DNA from: Deltaproteobacteria bacterium | GTDB taxonomy: Bacteria; Desulfobacterota; DSM-4660; Desulfatiglandales; B25-G16 | Assembly: GCA_019308645.1 (NCBI GenBank) | Contig: JAFDHR010000025.1 | Coordinates: 1-19,202, forward strand | Direction: 5' to 3' | DNA length: 19,202 nt | Shown: positions 14,879 to 19,202 of the stretch, piece after piece | How the letters are laid out: every line of letters begins with the position of its first letter | How positions within the stretch are numbered: the first letter of the stretch is position 1 | Translations under genes and position numbers: made by a program | Notes under the pieces: generated by a model | Databases searched by the model: none | What the model was told of the DNA's origin: nothing | The model's input: the letters and a program-made list of their open reading frames with translations, nothing else

Positions 14879-15017
14879 GTCTGAACGAAAACCTCGAAAT
14901 ATAGTTTTCAAGTTTTGGCCTTGAATCTTCAAAGCTTTGAAATTGCTTTGTTTTTTAATCCAAAATCCGCAATCCGCAATCCAAAATCGTGCCTGAACTG
15001 GCTTTTCGTTCAGGCAC
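14879..15017. repeat. Inverted-repeat element in the fadA-fadE gap with a 7-bp tandem array
   Basis: CTGAACGAAAA (14881-14891) is inverted at 15003-15013 (TTTTCGTTCAG). Between them are a perfect 14-bp palindrome TTCAAAGCTTTGAA (14928-14941) and, at 14957-14988, a 7-bp array on the minus strand of GATTTTG, GATTGCG, GATTGCG, GATTTTG, GATT. The right end also forms a hairpin (14989-15017). The sequence has no coding potential and looks like a small mobile or REP-like element. Confidence 0.5.
14989..15017 (-). terminator. Strong hairpin just after the fadA stop (possible attenuating terminator)
   Basis: GTGCCTGAAC (14989-14998) pairs perfectly with GTTCAGGCAC (15008-15017), 9-base loop, three bases past the fadA stop codon. 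On the minus strand it is followed by GATTTTGG, only a short T-run, so termination would be weak. It could reduce fadE expression or protect the fadA 3' end. Confidence 0.4.
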
Positions 15018-15020
15018 TAA

Positions 15021-16205
15021 TTAATAATCCTCTATTTCAAAGATGCCTGCGGCGCCCATGCCAAACCCGATGCACATAGAGACCAGTCCCCACCGAAGCT
15101 TTCTACTCTGCATTTCATAGATAAGCTGCGTGGTCAATTTTGCTCCGGTGCACCCTAAAGGGTGGCCTAATGCAATGGCACCACCATTCACGTTGGTAAT
15201 CTCTTCATTGATGCCCAGCTCTCTGATACAATAGATGGCCTGTGCCGCAAAGGCCTCATTTAACTCTATCAACTCCATCTGATCAAGGCTCATGCCAGCG
15301 ATCTTTAAAACCTTCGGTATAGCCACCGAAGGCCCTACTCCCATATATTCCGGTGGGCAGCCCTCTGCCACATGGTACCGAAAGGTAGCCATAGGCTTCA
15401 AGCCAAGCTCTTTGGCCTTCTCCTTGGACATCAATACTACGCCTGCTGCTGCATCGCTTGTCTGTGAAGAATTGCCTGCTGTTATCGTTCCGTTGGCCCT
15501 AAAGGCCGGGCGAATCTTAGAGATATTCTCTTTTGTCGTTCCTGGACGCATGCCCTCGTCTGTATCAAAGATGATCTCTTCAAACTCAAAACGCCCATTA
15601 GGCAATTGCTTTTGCTTTTTTACCTTCAGGGGGACAATCTGAGTTTTGAAGCGACCCGCTTTTATGGCGGCCTCAGCCCTCTGCTGGCTTCTGGCACCGA
15701 ACTCATCCTGCTCATCTCGGCCTATATTATATCGTTCCGCTACATTTTCGGCGGTTAATCCCATTCCAGTAAATGCACCCGGTCTCATATCGACGAGTGC
15801 GGGATTAGGGTACATCATGCTCCCGCCCATGGGAATCTGGCTCATGTTTTCCACTCCACCGGCAATCACCACGTCAGCAAAACCGCACATGATCTTCTCT
15901 GCGCCAATGGCGATGGCCTGAAGACCTGAAGAGCAAAATCTGTTGACTGTCATTCCTGGAATACGGTCCGGCCAGCCCATAGACATGACAAGAACGCGAC
16001 CTAAGTTAAGCCCCTGGGTAGCCTCAGGGAAGGTGCATCCTATAATCACATCATCAATAAGCATAGGGTCCATATTCCCGGCCCTTTTTATTAAATCGCT
16101 TAATACCGCAGTCCCCATATATTCCGGGCGTGTATCCTTTAATGTTCCTCGTGGGGCCTTTCCAACTGCCGTTCTACAAGCAGCAACAATCACGGCCTCT
16201 TTCAT
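15021..16205 (-). CDS. fadA: Acetyl-CoA acyltransferase (3-ketoacyl-CoA thiolase) FadA
   Basis: Thiolase splits 3-ketoacyl-CoA with CoA into acetyl-CoA and a shortened acyl-CoA, the last beta-oxidation step. The 394-residue protein has the nucleophile C91 in [20 protein letters not shown] (316-323), H348 in [15 protein letters not shown] and the second catalytic C378 in [11 protein letters not shown]. The start [20 protein letters not shown] is typical of the degradative type. The frame is open 18 codons further, but the ATG at 16205 has GGGAGG eight bases upstream and begins the conserved strand, so it is chosen. It lies between fadN and fadE on the same strand with gaps of 145 and 164 bp, both occupied by repeats. 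A thiolase for acetoacetyl-CoA synthesis is possible from sequence alone, but the context argues for beta-oxidation. Confidence 0.95.
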   Translation of the reverse strand: MKEAVIVAACRTAVGKAPRGTLKDTRPEYMGTAVLSDLIKRAGNMDPMLIDDVIIGCTFPEATQGLNLGRVLVMSMGWPDRIPGMTVNRFCSSGLQAIAIGAEKIMCGFADVVIAGGVENMSQIPMGGSMMYPNPALVDMRPGAFTGMGLTAENVAERYNIGRDEQDEFGARSQQRAEAAIKAGRFKTQIVPLKVKKQKQLPNGRFEFEEIIFDTDEGMRPGTTKENISKIRPAFRANGTITAGNSSQTSDAAAGVVLMSKEKAKELGLKPMATFRYHVAEGCPPEYMGVGPSVAIPKVLKIAGMSLDQMELIELNEAFAAQAIYCIRELGINEEITNVNGGAIALGHPLGCTGAKLTTQLIYEMQSRKLRWGLVSMCIGFGMGAAGIFEIEDY

Positions 16206-16240
16206 GGTATGTTCCTCCCTACTGTAGTTTCTTGTGTTTT

Positions 16241-16353
16241 TAGGGTTTATTGGGTTCATTGCGTTCGTTTTACCAGAGAGTTCAATATGCTGTTTGAGTT
16301 AGGCACTTCAAACCCTATGAACTCAATGAACTCAACAAATACGATAAACCCTA
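16241..16353. repeat. Inverted-repeat element between fadN and fadA, containing the fadN stop codon
   Basis: TAGGGTTTAT (16241-16250) is perfectly inverted at 16344-16353. Next to it, TGGGTTCATTGCGTTC on the left corresponds to TTGAGTTCATTGAGTTC on the minus strand of the right arm (about 16319-16335), offset by an 8-base insertion. A further CCCTA/AGGGTTT lies at 16313. The right end overlaps the fadN stop codon TAG. GTTCATTGAGTTC-type repeats are, as I recall, common in related genomes. Confidence 0.55.
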
Positions 16354-18783
16354 GTTTCTAAGTGGCTTACCTGTATTCAGCATGTGCTGAATTCTTTCCT
16401 GGGTCTTGGGTTCACCGCACAAACTCAAAAATGCCTCTCTCTCCAAGTCCAGAAGATATTGTTCACTAACCTTGGTGTACTCAAGAACATTTCCTCCACA
16501 CAGGACATATCCGACCTTGGTGGAGACCGTCACATCATGTTCTGTGATAAAGCCTGACTGGTGCATGGTCCACAAACCAAGTTTAATCATAGCAAAGGTA
16601 TTTTCCCCGGCCACCCGAATTTCATCAAGGGATCTCGGGGGTGTATAGCCCTCCATATTCATGGCCAGGACCGTCTTTTTGGCATCTTCGATCAGGTAAT
16701 CTCTATTGGCTGTCATCTTATCAGTGGATTTCAGGTACCCAAGCTTAATTGCCTCAGGCCCAGAAGTGGATACCCTGGCCATGGCGATGGTCTCAAAGGC
16801 CCTGGCCACAAAGGGCATTAATTCGATCTGTTTTGGGTAAATTCCTCCCTTCTGGACCTCGAACAGATGCCCTGTATTGCGGATAAGCAACTCCTTGCAT
16901 CCGCCTCCAGAGGGAATTAAACCAACACCAACCTCTACGAGGCCCATATAGGTCTCTGCTGCAAAACGAACACGGTCAGAAGCCATACAGATCTCACACC
17001 CACCACCCAGGGCCATTCCGGCTGGTGCAGCGACTACAGGTTTGTCGAGATATTTCAGCTTCATTAAGGAATCCTGTAAATATTTGATAGCCCATTCCAG
17101 ATCATCCCACTCCTCTTCCTGGGCTGCGAACAGAACCATAACCAAATTAGCCCCAACGGAGAAATTATCAGCATGGTTGGCAATCACCAGACCCTGGAAA
17201 TCCTTGCTCACAATGTCAGCCGATTTCATGATCATGCTGATAATATCATCACCCAGAGCATTCATCTTGGCATGGAATTCCAGGCAGGCCACCCCGTCAC
17301 CTATGTCAATCAGGCTCGCGCCCTTATTCCCTGCTACTTTCTTTTCTCGATCCTTAAGGGATGGCAAAAGTATGATCTCTGGTTTTACTGAAACCTCTTT
17401 ATAATCCTTGGAGGAGAGGTCATAGAAATAGAGCTTGCCGGTTTCTGTTTTGTAGAAAGACTCTTTTCCGCTATCAAGCATTTCCTGAACCCAGGTCGGA
17501 ATCTGGTATCCCGCCTCTTTCATTTTTGCCACGGACTTGCCTACCCCAATGGCATCCCAGACCTCAAAGGGGCCCATCTTCCAGGCAAATCCCCACCTCA
17601 TTGCATTATCCACATTTATAATATCGTCAGCTATTTCTGGAATCCGGTTGGCGGCATAGATGAGTGTTTCTGTCAAAGTAGTAAAAGTAAACTGCCCTGC
17701 AGCATCTTTGGCAGAGTAGAGCGATTTAATTTTTTGAGCCGTGCCTGAAATATTTTTTGCTGCCTCCAGTGAGGCCAGCCTTACCTTTTCTTGTGGGCTG
17801 TATTCCAGAGTAGTATAATCCAGTGAAAGTATTACCTTGTTCCCTTCTATATCTTTGCCTTTTTTGTAGAAACCCTGTCCGCTCTTTTCACCCAGCAGGT
17901 TGTTCTCAATCATTTTTTTGATAAAATCCGGAGGCTGAAGCATTTCCTGTTTCTCATCATCAGGCGCTCCTTGATACACATTATCTGCTACATGAAGTAG
18001 TGTGTCCAGGCCAACCAGATCTGCTGTCCTGAAGGACGCACTCTTGGGATGCCCTATTACCGGCCCGGTAAGTTTATCGATAGCTTCAATAGTTAGCCCC
18101 ATGTCCATCATGGCCTTGATAACATAAAGCATGCCATAGATACCAATACGGTTAGCCACGAAATTTGGGGTATCTTTGGCATATACAATCCCCTTGCCGA
18201 GCACCTTCTCGCATATTTCAGCCAAAGTCTCGATCACTTCGGGGAGTGTATCTGGGCCTGGTACTATCTCCAGAAGTTTCATGTATCGTGGGGGATTGAA
18301 AAAATGAGTAATGGCAAAATTCTTTCGAAAGTTTTCTGAGCGGTCTTCACACATGGCCTTGGCAGATATACCTGAGGTATTGGAAGAGATGATAGTTCCA
18401 GATTTTAACACAGTTTCGACCTTTTCAAAAACGATTTTTTTGATGTCCAGCCTTTCCACTACTACCTCGATAATCCAGTCTACATCGCCTAACAGCCCTA
18501 TATCGTCCTCCAGGTTGCCGATGGTGATCAGCTTGGCGTACTCTGGTATATAAAAGGATGCAGGCTTTGACTTCAGTGTGTTTTCTAATCCGTTTTGTGC
18601 CAGTTTATTCCTGAATTCCTTACTATCCCTGGTAAGACCCTTTTTTTTATCATTATCTGTGAGTTCAGGGAGCACAATATCAAGAAGGGTCGTCTCGATA
18701 CCAACATTGGCCAACTGGGCGGCAATGGTTGCTCCCATTACACCAGCTCCCATAACCGCACACTTTTTGATAACCCTATTCAT
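16351..18783 (-). CDS. fadN: Bifunctional 3-hydroxyacyl-CoA dehydrogenase / enoyl-CoA hydratase, FadN-type
   Basis: This 810-residue fusion runs dehydrogenase first and hydratase last, the reverse of FadB but as in Bacillus FadN. The NAD site is G12-A-G-V-M-G17; the dehydrogenase residues are SNTSG (134-138), H160 in THFFNPP and E172 in KLLEIVPG, then DTPNFVANRIG (204-214). A second 3HCDH_C-like region spans about 360-440 (RWGFAWKMGPFEVWDAIG). The crotonase part has the oxyanion segment NFSVGANL (540-547), GMALGGGCE with E597, and GLVEVGVGLIPSGGG with E617, so both catalytic glutamates are present. It hydrates enoyl-CoA and oxidises 3-hydroxyacyl-CoA with NAD in the cytoplasm. AAGGAGG lies seven bases before the ATG. 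It is first in the operon; its stop codon lies within a repeat. Confidence 0.95.
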   Translation of the reverse strand: MNRVIKKCAVMGAGVMGATIAAQLANVGIETTLLDIVLPELTDNDKKKGLTRDSKEFRNKLAQNGLENTLKSKPASFYIPEYAKLITIGNLEDDIGLLGDVDWIIEVVVERLDIKKIVFEKVETVLKSGTIISSNTSGISAKAMCEDRSENFRKNFAITHFFNPPRYMKLLEIVPGPDTLPEVIETLAEICEKVLGKGIVYAKDTPNFVANRIGIYGMLYVIKAMMDMGLTIEAIDKLTGPVIGHPKSASFRTADLVGLDTLLHVADNVYQGAPDDEKQEMLQPPDFIKKMIENNLLGEKSGQGFYKKGKDIEGNKVILSLDYTTLEYSPQEKVRLASLEAAKNISGTAQKIKSLYSAKDAAGQFTFTTLTETLIYAANRIPEIADDIINVDNAMRWGFAWKMGPFEVWDAIGVGKSVAKMKEAGYQIPTWVQEMLDSGKESFYKTETGKLYFYDLSSKDYKEVSVKPEIILLPSLKDREKKVAGNKGASLIDIGDGVACLEFHAKMNALGDDIISMIMKSADIVSKDFQGLVIANHADNFSVGANLVMVLFAAQEEEWDDLEWAIKYLQDSLMKLKYLDKPVVAAPAGMALGGGCEICMASDRVRFAAETYMGLVEVGVGLIPSGGGCKELLIRNTGHLFEVQKGGIYPKQIELMPFVARAFETIAMARVSTSGPEAIKLGYLKSTDKMTANRDYLIEDAKKTVLAMNMEGYTPPRSLDEIRVAGENTFAMIKLGLWTMHQSGFITEHDVTVSTKVGYVLCGGNVLEYTKVSEQYLLDLEREAFLSLCGEPKTQERIQHMLNTGKPLRN

Positions 18784-18800
18784 AAAAAACCTCCTTTTTA

Positions 18801-18829
18801 GGTGAGCTAACGTGCTTAAGGTGATCTAA
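18801..18829. repeat. Pair of direct repeats in the fadN leader
   Basis: GGTGAGCTAA (18801-18810) and GGTGATCTAA (18820-18829) are 19 bases apart and differ at one position. They lie between the putative transcription start and the ribosome site of fadN. Possibly a binding site; function unknown. Confidence 0.35.
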
Positions 18830-18841
18830 GATTTACATGAA

Positions 18842-18847
18842 AGTATA
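18842..18847 (-). promoter_or_regulatory. fadN: Candidate -10 box of the fadN promoter
   Basis: On the minus strand TATACT matches the -10 consensus at five of six positions, about 60 bases before the fadN start. No clear -35 is found at 16-18 bases; that region is the palindrome at 18853-18874. An alternative with TTGACT further upstream (about 18899-18904) has a poorer -10. Confidence 0.4.
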
Positions 18848-18852
18848 AGAAT

Positions 18853-18874
18853 AAAATGAATCGTCATTCATTTT
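18853..18874. promoter_or_regulatory. Candidate TetR-type operator of the fad operon
   Basis: AAAATGAAT and ATTCATTTT are perfect 9-bp arms around CGTC. The half-site TGAATGA read on the minus strand resembles the half-sites I recall for Bacillus FadR (TGAATGA...TCATTCA), but the arms are closer together here. A second TCATTCA lies at 18885-18891, exactly 21 bases from the first (18864-18870), about two helical turns. It overlaps where RNA polymerase would contact the -35 region, as expected for a repressor released by acyl-CoA. Confidence 0.55.
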
Positions 18875-18950
18875 TTTTAAGGTATCATTCAGAAAAATTG
18901 AAGTCAAACAAATTTGTGACTATAGTAACTATATAATTAGTGGTGCATTT

Positions 18951-19166
18951 TGAGACCTTTGAATACATCATATTTTCTTAACGAGGATGGGCCTTTCTTC
19001 AGCTCCAAGGCTCTCGGGCTGGTCTTTTCAGCACCTCTTCCCGCTTCCAGCGGGATTTCCCCCATAGATACGTTACAAAAAGACAGCGCCCTTCCACCAG
19101 TCACTTCAGAAAAGCCTATCCTCGTTTGTCGGGTGATAAAAGCTGTCAGGTTTACCAAAGGTCTCA
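18951..19166. repeat. Foldback element with nested inverted repeats upstream of fadN
   Basis: TGAGACCTTTG (18951-18961) is perfectly inverted at 19156-19166, and AACGAGGAT (18980-18988) is inverted at 19118-19126. Partial matches (GGC, TTTCT, AG, then GGGC...TCTTTT) continue inward to a central hairpin TCCCGC / GCGGGA at 19039-19055. The open frames on both strands here both start with the same residues because of this symmetry, have no nearby ribosome site and are not called as genes. The remaining 19167-19202 shows nothing recognisable. Confidence 0.55.
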
Positions 19167-19202
19167 TTTTATCTATATAACCAGCATATCCTCTAAAATT
19201 AT

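Noticed and set aside
14957..14988. CRISPR-like array
   Set aside because: The units are 7 bp tandem heptamers with no spacers.
18980..19126. Integron attC-like site, suggested by the inverted AACGAGGAT blocks
   Set aside because: The core motifs RYYYAAC and GTTRRRY are not matched at either boundary, and there is no cassette gene or integrase.
18937..19180. 76-codon frames on both strands upstream of fadN
   Set aside because: They are mirror products of the foldback repeat, begin with the same residues, and neither has a ribosome site close to its start.

Overview
The window looks like a chromosomal stretch from an anaerobic or facultative Gram-negative bacterium, most plausibly a Desulfobacterota (deltaproteobacterial) relative. 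This is inferred from three things: a compact fatty-acid beta-oxidation cluster of the fadN-fadA-fadE type, a very acidic protein with a C-terminal amphipathic segment of a kind I recall from deltaproteobacterial proteins placed upstream of valS, and many short palindromic elements in the gaps. No rRNA, tRNA, CRISPR array, complete insertion sequence or phage gene is visible.

Layout. 1-221 (minus) is the N-terminal piece of a DMT/EamA transporter cut by the window edge. 678-2696 (plus) is a run of three genes: an SRPBCC-fold protein, a GNAT acetyltransferase and a ketopantoate-reductase-family dehydrogenase. 3097-6081 (plus) is a full M16C metallopeptidase (presequence-protease type), preceded by GC-rich palindromes. 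6461-7132 (plus) is a small transglutaminase-like protein with an intact Cys-His-Asp triad, preceded by a 129-bp inverted-repeat element. It converges on a sirtuin (7135-7881, minus). 8264-12668 (minus) is a likely operon: acidic protein, then valS, then nadC. 13063-18783 (minus) is the beta-oxidation operon, transcribed fadN, fadA, fadE. Its upstream region holds a long perfect palindrome overlapping a plausible promoter.

How genes work together. FadE (acyl-CoA dehydrogenase), FadN (fused 3-hydroxyacyl-CoA dehydrogenase and enoyl-CoA hydratase) and FadA (thiolase) supply the four steps of a beta-oxidation cycle, with all main catalytic residues present. The order matches Bacillus subtilis fadNAE rather than the enterobacterial fadBA layout. 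ValS and NadC are housekeeping functions (Val-tRNA charging, NAD synthesis). The sirtuin consumes NAD but is not part of that transcription unit.

The most unusual aspect is the intergenic DNA. Nearly every larger gap holds a different inverted-repeat element. The best is at about 7909-8256: inverted ends plus two 14-bp perfect hairpins whose 7-nt loops are reverse complements of each other while the stems differ by compensated changes. Others are at 6150-6278, 14879-15017, 16241-16353 (which contains the fadN stop codon) and 18951-19166 (a foldback structure that creates mirrored spurious ORFs). I see no new multi-gene defence or biosynthetic system; these non-coding elements are the best candidates for something undescribed.
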